From Chalciporus piperatus (Eukaryota; Basidiomycota; Agaricomycetes; Boletales; Boletaceae): a stretch of DNA of 25,125 nt. Positions 11,719 to 20,800 of the stretch are shown here, piece by piece (the first letter of the stretch is position 1; each line of letters opens with the position of its first letter). Position numbers and translations under genes: made by a program. The notes under the pieces are model-generated. The model worked only from the letters and a program-made list of their open reading frames with translations, made no database searches and was not told the DNA's origin. The stretch is taken from positions 1 to 25,125 of the forward strand of contig JBBPTG010000316.1 of assembly GCA_038093975.1 (NCBI GenBank). Reading direction: 5' to 3'.

Positions 11719-13438
11719 ATGCCCGTTGTTCGCCACACACCCCGTCGCTCCGCAAGGCTTCACAACGCCATGGCTATCAGAGGAAGTCGAGGTGGATCTG
11801 CAAACGCAAAGAAGACTCCTGTTCCAACTCCTCCTCACCCTCAGGCCATGCCAGTAACTTCAGTGGGAGGTGCCGTGCCTCAGTCTACGACTACTCAGAG
11901 GAAGTGTCGTACAAGAGGTGGCAAGTCTGCTGCTGCATCCTCGACACCTCTGGAGCCTACACCATCAGCCACGGAGCCTCAACCTCCAAAGAAGTCAGGT
12001 GCGAACATCACTTGGGAAGGGAGCCGTACAGATCAACTGGTTGCTTGGATCACATCCCATGCTGCGGATCGTCACATTTTATTTCATGATCGTTCGACAT
12101 CTACTCCAACTCCTGCATTTCCATCAGGAGATAAGCCATCTGGCAAGAACAAGAAGGATGTTGCAGCAGTTATCGCAAAGCAGATCTTTGAAGCCGATCC
12201 TGACCACACCACCTCATATGCTTCGGACGCTACGAAATATGTGACCTCCGTTACCAACCGTCTGGGGGCGTAAGTGCTTTGATAATTTCCCTCGGTGATT
12301 TAGGCTAATCACGAGTATATGTCCAGGCTCAAAACCAAATATCGCGAGCAGCGCTTACAGTTCAGAAGCACGGGTGCCGGTGTTATACCTCACAGCGATG
12401 ATGACTCAGGCCCTCCAGCACAAAACCTTCTTGGTAAGCCCCATTTTTTCTGATCCTTCCCGTTGCTTAACTCCACTTAGAGGACGTCCTTCGTGTATTG
12501 AAGAGCTTGATGTCATCTGGAAGGGAATTCCATCCTTTGATAGTGAGCTTGTGTCTTCCAAGCCGAAAGCCAATCATGCAGAAAATCTTCTGAATATCGT
12601 TGCGCCCAAGGCCAGTGCCATCAGTGCCACGCTCCAGCCTGGAGGAGAGGATGTTGATATCCAGGACGTTCAGGGAAAGGAAGATGAGGAGGAACAAGTC
12701 CGAGCCCCTCGGACCATCGATGAAGAAGACATAGCCATGAACGATGATACTTTTTTTCGGCGACTTGAACGGCGATGATGATGATGTCATGGGTGACGGT
12801 GAGCAGCCATACGAGGAGCCCCAAGTTCCAGTTCCCAAGGTATAACTCTCTTGTTATCTTGTCTATTCTAGACCAGCTAACGAACCACTGGCAGCAGAAA
12901 AAGGCTGCTGTTGAGCATCGGGCATTAGCCCCTTCAAGCGGACAAGGATCTACTTCGCTTTCCGCGGCATCAAAGGGCAAGACGCCCGTGCGAGAAGGCC
13001 GCACTGCATTTACTACCACAAGGCACAGCCCATATTCACGCACGCCCAGCTCTGTGGGCTCAGGCTCGATGGCATCCAAGAAGTCTACCTGGTCAGACAG
13101 CCTCACTGGCATGTCCGCCACCAAGCAAATGACGCCATCTGGTTCTCGGAACCTGTTGGCTTCTAAGATCGAGGAGTTGGATAGGGCAAGTGAGGTGTTA
13201 GAAGCGGCGCCAGCTGCTGCTTCCCGCACTGCGCTGCGGCTGAACTACTCGCTACGGAAGCAAGTTCCAGTGTGAGCACGATCTCAAGATGCTCGACACC
13301 AAGTCGAAGGAGTCCGAGGAGTGCTCCATCTCCCGCAGCATCGACTTGCTGAACAAGCAAATGGAATATGCGCGTACAATGCAACAGCTCAGCCTCGGTG
13401 GAGGTACGCCCATGGCTGCTACATCAGCAAGACTGTAA
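11719..13438 (+). pseudogene. Decayed Agaricomycete nuclear-type gene with Myb/trihelix-like N-terminal region ('TGAGV' family)
   Basis: Exons: 11719-12269, 12327-12433, 12481 or 12483-12839, and 12895-13438. The start MPVVRHTPRRSARLHN is basic. A DNA-binding-like region follows (ITWEGSRTDQLVAWITSHA, KKDVAAVIAKQIFEADP, VTSVTNRLGALKTKYREQ), then FRSTGAGVIP, ELDVIWKGIPSF, and acidic, Ser-rich and coiled segments ending SIDLLNKQMEYARTMQQLS. I recall this layout from multicopy Agaricomycete proteins of unknown role; DNA binding is inference. Three defects are visible. The start of exon 3 seems to have lost a few bases, and frame is kept only by an AG two bases downstream. A T7 run at 12751-12757 has one T too many for the next 30 codons. 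Near 13255-13262 the frame shifts again before the conserved tail. Confidence 0.7.
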
Positions 13439-13461
13439 AAAGTCTGAAATGACTGGAGCTT

Positions 13462-13491
13462 ACTTGTCTGACTGGAGCCAGTCAGACAAGT
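13462..13491. repeat. Perfect 14-bp inverted repeat (hairpin)
   Basis: ACTTGTCTGACTGG is followed by AG and then its exact reverse complement. It lies 23 bases after the stop of the preceding gene remnant, and its right arm merges into the CAGT minisatellite. Confidence 0.85.
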
Positions 13492-14135
13492 GAGCCAGTA
13501 GCCAAGTGCCCCAGGCATCCAGTAGTCTCAGTCATCCAGTAATCAAGTGTTCCAGTCATCCAATAGTCTCAGTCATCCAGTAGTCCAGTGAGTCAGTGCT
13601 CCAGTAACCTCAGTAGTCTCAGTCATCCAGTCATCCAGTCACCAAGTTATTTCAGTGGTCCCAGTCATCCAGTCATCCAGTCACCAAGTCATTTCAATAG
13701 TCCCAGTGGCCCAGTGGCCAAGTGCTCCAATCATCCAGTCATCTCAGTCACTCAGTAGTCCAGTGGTCCAGTCACCCAGTCAGTTCAGTGTGGCAGTGCT
13801 CCAGTGGTCCAGTCACCCAGTCAGTTCAGTGTGGCAGTGCTCCAGTCATCCAGCCATCCAGTTAGTTCAGTGTGGCAGTGCTCCAGTCATCCAGTCATCC
13901 AGTCATCCAGTAGTCCAGTAATCCAGTAGTCAAGTACTTCAGTAATCTAGTAGCCCAGTAGCCCAATTGACAAGTGATTCCAGTAATCCAGTAATCCAGT
14001 CACTCAGTGCTCCAGTAGTCCAGTAATCCAGTAATCCAATAATCCAGTCACCTAGTAGCCCAGTAGTCCAGTTGACAAGTGATTCCAGTAGCCTAATTAC
14101 TCAGTATGACAGTCAGCCAGTCATCCAGTATACCA
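13478..14135 (+). repeat. Degenerate CAGT-type minisatellite
   Basis: The array is built of 7-10 bp units such as CCAGTCATC, CCAGTAGTC and CCAAGTG. Higher-order copies are visible: a unit of about 34 bp containing CAGTCACCAAGTTATTTCAG occurs twice near 13630-13700. A unit of about 41 bp containing CAGTCAGTTCAGTGTGGCAG occurs about three times between 13760 and 13885. The open frame across 13655-13921 is a by-product of the repeat. Right of 14135 the pattern fades into A/T-rich sequence to about 14330. Confidence 0.9.
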
Positions 14136-14332
14136 TTGGGCTCAGAAACCTAGTCACTCAGGAATCCAGAAACTCGAGTGTTCAAGAAGCCAATTATCAC
14201 AGAAGCCAAGTAATTCCAATCCTCGAGAAATCTCAAAGTCCTAGGAGGCCAATAGCCAGAGATTTAATAAAGTTAGTTTCAGCAAAATATATATTTGTAT
14301 ATCTAATACAATGTATTTACAGGTGGGGAGAG

Positions 14333-14602
14333 GGCTCGAGAGGCACCGAGGTTTACAAAGATGGCGAGTAGACTTATGAGCTCAAAACCGTTACCCTCAG
14401 CCTTGGGTCACCCCCACCCAACACCTCATAAGCAACAGTGAGCATGCGAAGACAGCGAGCAGCAAACTCCTCGATGTCGGCTTCCTGTTCGTCCTCGATC
14501 TCGTCAGTTTTATCTTGCGCACAGAGCTCGATGATGATACCATACCCTTTGTCAATGGTGAGCTTGTTGGTAGTGAGGGTACCGGTCCGTTTGTCAGGTT
14601 GA
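14333..14602 (-). pseudogene. Internally deleted fragment of a plasma-membrane H+-ATPase (P-type) gene
   Basis: Minus-strand translation gives DKRTGTLTTNKLTID, resembling the phosphorylation loop DKTGTLTTNKLTID of fungal PMA-type ATPases. It continues directly into GIIIELCAQDKTDEIEDE, EADIEEFAARCLR and VAYEEV. After a frame change it gives EGNGFELISLLAIF. In the intact family, well over 100 residues of nucleotide-binding domain lie between TID and GIIIEL; they are missing here. An extra Arg also splits the DKTGT signature. The intact enzyme pumps protons out of the cell. This is a dead fragment. Confidence 0.7.
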
Positions 14603-15093
14603 GGGAGTTGAAGTCAAGTCGAGGGGGAGAAGACGAGGGGCCAGGCACTGGGGGAGAGATGACGAGAAAGAGAGTGACAGATGAAATAGTGTGATGGTGG
14701 TGCTGCTCAGCATGACGACGGTGTTCGCGTTCTCGCTCGCGTTCACGAACAAGCGGGGGGGAGAAGACGAGGGCCAGGGACTGGGGGAGAGATGACGAGC
14801 AAGAGAATGGTGGATGAGATAGTGTGATGGTGGTGCCATTCAGCATGACGACAATGTTCGCGGTCTCGCTCGCGTTCGATGGGACAGCCATTTTCACTGG
14901 AGATTTCCTGGCGCGTAAAGAATGAGACGGCGACAACTTGAAGGCAAGTTGTACTTACCGAGAGGATTGCTCTGGGTGAGGGCGTCTTGCGGATGGGATT
15001 CGGGAGAGTCCAGTGTGAGAGGTCGGTACGAGAGTGGTGCAGATTGGGCGACTCTTCTTCCATGGGCTGGCGACCTTTTCCGCGCTCGACATG
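14603..15093 (-). pseudogene. N-terminal fragment of a His-rich bHLH-type gene, copy 1 (minus strand)
   Basis: It starts ATGTCGAGCGCGGAA at 15093 (MSSAEKVASPWKKSRP in frame). An exon ends at a GTAAGT donor near 14958, and the intron closes at CGCCAG before GAAATCTCCAGTG. The second exon reads SPVKMAVPS, then, in another frame, REREREHRRHAEQHHHHTISS, so coding is broken. The second exon contains a tandem duplication. It is joined to the H+-ATPase fragment. The same N-terminal segments recur on the plus strand at 15375-15780, where they lead to a bHLH basic region; the assignment rests on that pairing. Confidence 0.6.
14621..14887 (-). repeat. Tandem duplication of about 134 bp
   Basis: Two diverged copies (about 14621-14753 and 14754-14887) share the blocks GGGGGAGAAGACGAG, CTGGGGGAGAGATGACGAG and TAGTGTGATGGTGGTGC. 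They duplicate the His-rich exon segment. Confidence 0.75.
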
Positions 15094-15329
15094 GTAGGTG
15101 GGGCGGGGCAGAAAACCTGTTTCGCCGACTCGAAGGTCGTCGTGCTGGTCGCTGGGGGTTGAAACGCTGACGACGAGCAGCAAATGAGCAACGTTCAAGT
15201 TGTTGTAGGTTATTGTTGTTGGACTTGAGCAAGGTGGCTCAGAGTCGCACTGCAATATTATGTAAGCTTGGTAAGCACACCGCACGTTGAACACGTCTGT
15301 TGAACTACGACTTTACTACAGTCCAACCA

Positions 15330-16118
15330 AGACTCCAACGCTCGGCGCTTGACGCTTCAAGCTTCAGCCCCCAGCATCCCATCTCACCTGCCACTTCGAG
15401 CGTGGAAAAGGTCGCCAGCCCATGGAAGAAGAGTCGCCCAGTCTCGCTCACACCGGACTCTCCGAAATCCCATCCGCAAGACGAACTGGATTTTCAAGAT
15501 GGAATAAACGGCCTCGACGCCGCTTCCTGAAAGTGCTCCCAGGTACGTTCCTCACTCCTAGCCACTCCCACCTTTATTCACCACGCCCCGTCCACGCGAT
15601 CCCACTGGTTCCTTGTCGCCGTCTCATTCGGTAAGCGTCAGGAACTCTCCAGCGAAAATGGCTGTCCCTTCATCCTCCCATTATGAACGCGAACGTGAAC
15701 ACGAGCGAGAACGCGGACATCGTCACCATGCTGAGTGGCACCACCACCATCACACTATCTCATCCACCACTCGTGGTCGTGGTGAGCTTTCCTCCAACGG
15801 CCTCACCTCTGGCAGGCACAGTCGCAGCGGTGGCACACAGTCACCCTCGTCCGTTCACAGTGTCCCTTATGCATTCGTCAACCCATTCGCTCCTCCTGCC
15901 ACTCGTTATGCAGCAAAGATGCCGAGACTTGCGTCTCGCGGCAGCGACTCTGGCGGAGACTTCCGGCCGGCGGTGGTTACCACCGGAAACACAACCGATA
16001 TGCGCCGTGGGACCATTCGTCGTCAACATATTGAGTCAGAGCAGGGGCGTCGTGATGAGCTTAAGTTGAGCAAGGTCTTCCTTTGCCCGTGTCATGTCGA
16101 GATGACAAGTCCGGTGCC
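15330..16118 (+). pseudogene. bHLH-type transcription factor gene, 5' fragment, copy 2, cut by an LTR
   Basis: The exon-1 region (VEKVASPWKKSRPVSL) matches copy 1, but the ATG is changed (CCACTTCGAGCG against CCATGTCGAGCG). An intron of about 98 nt runs from GTACGT (15542) to CGTCAG. Exon 2 gives MAVPSSSHYERERE, a His run (HHAEWHHHHH), then MRRGTIRRQHIESEQGRRDEL at about 16000-16060. RRQHIESEQGRR has the His5-Glu9-Arg13 pattern of E-box-binding bHLH basic regions. The helix-loop-helix itself is absent: the sequence diverges after DELK and the Gypsy LTR starts at 16119. In the intact family this would be a nuclear DNA-binding regulator. Confidence 0.62.
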
Positions 16119-16587
16119 TGTTACGCTTGTACCGGGTAGGTCAAAGCGTAGACACAAAAGCCTAGTCAAAGACAAGGGTTTCAAAGGTAGCCTAACGGTG
16201 GGATGTCCACGTTAAGGCCTAGCGTCCGTTCAAGAGTGGGACGGTGACTCTCAGAGGGTTCAAGGGAAACGAGGAATGACCAAGCTAGATTGCGTAGGTC
16301 TAAGTTAAGGTTACAGGAGAAACTCGAGGGTTTATATAAGTAGAGAAACGAGTTAAGGGCAGGCATGGAACCGGTTGGAATATGTAAGAACAAGCTATGA
16401 CGAATAGGAATGAGTCATGCTTGGTAAGAGTACGAGTCAGCGATGACGAAGTATGGAATGTGAAAGAACATCGAAGAATATCCGCTGACTAAAGCAAGCA
16501 AGAAATAAGAGGCCTAGGCAGGACTCGAACCAGCGACTAGGACTTAGTACAAGGTAATGAGAAAGGAAAGAATGAACGATCGTAACA
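16119..16587 (-). repeat. LTR A (3' LTR of the minus-strand Gypsy element)
   Basis: In plus orientation it begins TGTTACG and ends CGTAACA, a 6-7 bp inverted end pair; length 469 bp. TATA box TATATAAA (minus strand) at 16331-16338. The bases just outside, read on the minus strand, are GGGGGTAA, a polypurine tract. Confidence 0.93.
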
Positions 16588-16632
16588 TTACCCCCGTATT
16601 AGAATCAAGTCATCGACGAAGATAAAAACTAG

Positions 16633-17799
16633 TCAAATGTTTAACCCGTAATGCCCAGGAGAACCGGTCATGTTTGCATATCCGACATCGTCGGTCGGAT
16701 CATCTCCGTCATAGAGAGTGGCGTCGTCGTCGTCGCGTGAATAAGTCTCACCCGAGATACGGGTATAGAGTGGAGGGGGGCGTCGAGCAGCTCGATTGGT
16801 ATTCGTTGATCGGCGGGAACGGGAAGAGGGCGCAACAGGTGGCGTGGTTGTATGTCTCTGCCCACGCCTAAGTGGGCAACGACCTTGAATGTGACCGGGT
16901 GCCCAGCGGAAGCACGTGGGACACTGGTATACGGGACAGTGGATACGTATATGGCCCAGTCTGTGACATACGAAGCAGGCGTCATGGTACTGGGGATGTG
17001 AGGTGGATAGAGGTATGGTGCCAGTCCGTTGTCGTTGCGAGGTAATATGGTTGCGTTCTGCACGAAAGAACACCGCCTCTTCTTCATCGTTCAAAGGGGA
17101 GCTAGATGCGGAAGGCGTCGACGAGGGGAGAGATGAGGTGGAAACTCCGATGACAGGGATGGGGGATTGAGCCGCAGAGGCGGACTCTCTGAGGTAACGG
17201 TCTAGGTCGTCCAGAAACTCTGGCATCCGTAGCTCGTAGAGAGCAATGCTGAGGTTGGTAATTAAATCACCGTGGATATTGCGGATGGAAGCAGCTTCTG
17301 AATGAGCTTGGTGAACCGTCGTCAGGGAAGGAGGAAGATTGGCGAGACGGGATGCTTGCAGGTAGGCGCGGTAAAGGGCGAAGAGGGGTGACCCCAGATC
17401 AAGGTGGGCTCCGATGGGTACCGAGAGTCGTGAGTCTAGCAAGAATTGGGACATGCGATCCATAACGGCATTATCCATCAACTCGTCGCGAAGACGATGG
17501 GCGGTGAGTGGTAGTTCAATGGGTAGGACTCTGACCGTGGGAGTAGCGGCAATATGCGTGGGGGCGTCTAGGTCTTCCTGCAAGATCGGCCATCCAGCGG
17601 AGTTTAATGGGAGACCGGTGGTATTCCATCCAGCCTCAGCGACGGTTGGGCTAGGGGGTTCTGGAGAGGAGGGACGAGTGGGTTGAATAGGTAGAGAACG
17701 AATAGGTAAGCCAGGGGGGTAAGTAGGAGAGGAAGAAGAACGGGACAGAGAAGAGATGGAAGACATAGTAGAGGACGAAGGGGTGGTAGGAGCGGACAT
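16633..17799 (-). CDS. Third ORF of the Gypsy element, Pro/Ser-rich with two zinc knuckles
   Basis: 388 residues. The first ~80 residues are Ser/Pro-rich; the middle (ELPLTAHRLRDELMDN to DLDRYLRES) looks helical. Then come CFVCHRLGHIRIHC (CX2CX4HX4C) and CPTCFRWAPGHIQGRC (CX2CX6HX4C), followed by an Arg-rich stretch and an acidic tail. The zinc knuckles suggest RNA or DNA binding, like a nucleocapsid; the actual role is unknown. The ATG lies four bases after the Pol stop (TAA GACC ATG) in a different frame. Expression could therefore come from termination-reinitiation or a spliced RNA. Its position between pol and the 3' LTR corresponds to the place of accessory genes in some retroelements. 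It is undamaged, which suggests recent usefulness to the element. Confidence 0.85.
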   Translation of the reverse strand: MSAPTTPSSSTMSSISSLSRSSSSPTYPPGLPIRSLPIQPTRPSSPEPPSPTVAEAGWNTTGLPLNSAGWPILQEDLDAPTHIAATPTVRVLPIELPLTAHRLRDELMDNAVMDRMSQFLLDSRLSVPIGAHLDLGSPLFALYRAYLQASRLANLPPSLTTVHQAHSEAASIRNIHGDLITNLSIALYELRMPEFLDDLDRYLRESASAAQSPIPVIGVSTSSLPSSTPSASSSPLNDEEEAVFFRAERNHITSQRQRTGTIPLSTSHPQYHDACFVCHRLGHIRIHCPVYQCPTCFRWAPGHIQGRCPLRRGQRHTTTPPVAPSSRSRRSTNTNRAARRPPPLYTRISGETYSRDDDDATLYDGDDPTDDVGYANMTGSPGHYGLNI

Positions 17800-17803
17800 G
17801 GTC

Positions 17804-20800
17804 TTAGCGGCGGGTTTTGCGTCTGACAGAAGATGGGGATCTTGGGGAAGAGGGGAAGGCGGACGGGTGAGCTTTTTTATAGTTTTCTAGGACTTCTGTG
17901 GCGTGGGTAAGGTCTGCTTCTTTAAGCCAGCGGTCTTCATCAGAAGAATATCCTTTCCAGCGGACTAGGTACGAGTGGCGCCCGGAAGAACCTCGGTGAC
18001 GGAGAATTCTTTCAATTTCGTATTCCTCTTCGCCTTCTATTAGGTCAGGCGGTGGAGCGGGAAAGTTCGGTCCGTGGACGGGGTTTTCGCGATAGGGCGA
18101 TAACAGAGAAGCATGGAACACGGGGTGAATTCTCCACGTCTGTGGGAGACGGAGTCTGTAGGATAGCGGAGATAGGACTTGGGTGATGGTAAAGGGTCCT
18201 TCCCGTTTTGGGGCGAACTTTGGGGAAGTTAGGGATCGTTTGAGGTTCCTCGCTTCCAGCCAGACTTTGTCTCCTTTGGCGAACGGTTTGAACTTCTGTC
18301 GAGTTCGTGCAGCCATCACTTGTCTGGCGAGTTCGTGTGAGGCGAGCGCTTCGTCTCTGGCAGCGGTGAGAGAGTGGAGACGAAGTTCGACAGCGGGTAA
18401 TGCGGAATCGGCGATCACCGCAGGAAGAGGACGGGGTTCATATCCCATCATGAGGTAGAACGGGGATTTGCCGGTGACAGAGTGGGGCCGATGATTGTGT
18501 GCAAATTCTGCGTGGGAAATGGAATCAGCCCAGGATATGGGGTTATCTCCGCAATAGATTCGAAGGTAAGTCTCAACTTCCTGGTTGACGCGTTCAGTTT
18601 CTCCATCAGACTGGGGATGATAGGCGGTGGAAAGGGAAAGGTCATATCCGAGGATTCGTCCTAGTTCACGAGCGAATTCGGATGCGAATTGTGGTCCTCT
18701 GTCACTGATGATTTTGTCGTAAAGACCGAATCTTAAGTAGACTTTGTGGAAAAAGAGGGAAGCGATCCCTTCGGCCGTGACGGTTTTCTTGGTAGGGCAA
18801 AGAATTACCCCCTTTGTAAGCCCGTGGTCGACCACGACCAACAGAGAATCAAAGCCATTGGAAATGGGTAGGTCGGTGATGAGATCACAGGACACTTGTT
18901 GGAATGGTTTAGAACTCTTTGAGGGTATTGGCATCAGAGGAGGGGTGGTTGGATGTGTGTTTGCCTTATTCTGTTGGCAAGTTGCGCATCCTTCTACGTA
19001 TTTGCGAACGAATTGGGCAAGTCCGGGCCACCAAAACTCAGCGGCGACTAATTGCCGAGTCTTGAGATAGCCAGGGTGGCCGGCGGTAGGATGATCATGG
19101 CATCGTTGGACTACGGTGCGACGTAGGTCTTCATCCGGTGGGATGTAGACACGACCTTGATAGGTCAGGACGCCGTTAGTCATCTGCCAATCTGCCAGTC
19201 TAGAGCGGAAAGGTGCGGGGATGTCACCGTCAATGGCCTGCAACGCCGTGAGGAGAAACGGGTCGTCCTTGGAAAGATTGGAGATGTGATTGTTCATCGC
19301 AGAGTCAATGACACGGACGAATAGCGAGGGTGGTAGCAGAGTGGTACCCGCATTGTCATCGGCGTCAGTGGGGAAGTGATCAGCACGCCTAGATAAGGCA
19401 TCAGGACCGGCGAGGGACGAGCCAGGGACGTGGATCATTTTTAAGTCAAAGTCGGCAAGGTCAAGGAGCCAGCGGGCTTGCCGACGGTTCAGGTTCTGGG
19501 GTTGGCGAAAGTAGGTCAGGTTTTTGTGATCGGTGAACACCTGGACGGGGAAGGGGGAGCCATGGAGGTAGTGCCGCCAGGTCTTTAGTGCGCGAATGAC
19601 AGCAAGAAGTTCACGATCGTAAATATCGTAATTTCGCTCTGCGTCACCGAAGGACTGGGAGAGATACGAACAGGGATGCCAATCGCCGTTGGCGTCGGTT
19701 TGGAGGAGTATTCCTCCAGAGGCAAATTTGGAGGCATCAGTCGCGATGGCGAAGGGTTTGGAGAGGTCAGGGAATCGCAGGACGGGTTTTGCCAAGAACA
19801 TCTGTTTCAGGCGAGCGAAGGCATTTTGGCAGGCATTGGTCCAATCCCATCGATGGTCCTTTTTGGTTAGATCGATCAGAGGGCGAGCGACCAAAGAGTA
19901 GTTTGGGATAAAACGTCGGTAGAAGTTGGCGAAGCCAAGGAATGAGCGAACTTCCTTAACGGTGGAGGGGATGGGCCATTGAGAGATGCCGTCAAGTTTG
20001 ATGGGATCCATGGCAAGCTCTCCTGGGCGGACGATCATGCCGAGATATTCAACCTCGTTTACGGCAAAGTTGCATTTCTCCAAGCGAAGATGGAGATCTA
20101 GCTCCTGCATGCGCTCGAGAACTCGTTGAGTGTGAACAGTGTGAGTGGTGTCGTCGGGGGAGAAGATGAGAAGGTCGTCCATATAGATGACGAGCCATCC
20201 TTCAGCTATCATGTCTCTAAAAGAGTCGTTCATGAAGCGTTGGAAGGTAGCCGGGGAGTTGTTCAGCCCAAAGAACATCACAGTCGGTTCAAAGAGGCCT
20301 TTGTGAGTGAGGAAGGCAGCCTTCCATTGGTGTCCGTCTTTGATACGGACATTATTGTAACCCCATCGTACATCGAATTTGGTGAAGATCTTAGCGTCTT
20401 TGAGTTTGTCAACGAGATCTCCAATAAGGGGAAGGGGGTAGGCGTCGCGGGTAGTGTGTTCATTCAGATATCGATAGTCCTGACAGGGTCGGAGTTTTCC
20501 GTCTTTCTTTTTGACAAAGAAGAAGGGAGATGCTTGGGGTGAATTGGAAGGACGTATCTTTCCGGTGCGAAGATTTTCTTCAAGGAAGTCTTCTGTGGCT
20601 TTTTTCTCATCTGGGGATAGCGGATAGAGTTTCCCGATTTTGGGGACGAAGGATTCCTTCAGGTTAATCTCATGGTCGTAAATTCGAGACGGAGGAAGGT
20701 GGCCGGCCGAAGGTTCGTCAAAAACCGAGGCGTATTTGGCGTATTCTCTCGGAAGGGTAGATTTAGGTTTGGCCAGCTCGGCCGCGATTGCAAGTTCCGT

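Noticed and set aside
13655..13921. 88-codon open frame in the minisatellite
   Set aside because: The protein is only the translated repeat (HPVVQSS-type) and the frame follows from unit lengths.
13478..14135. CRISPR-like direct repeats
   Set aside because: Units are short, degenerate and contiguous with no unique spacers, and the genome is fungal.
15613..16215. 200-codon frame treated as an intact gene
   Set aside because: It begins inside an intron, lacks the true N-terminus and runs into the Gypsy LTR; it is a bHLH-gene fragment.
20126..20542. Plus-strand frames opposite the Gypsy pol and gag
   Set aside because: They mirror an unmistakable RT/integrase/Gag coding strand and have no domains of their own.
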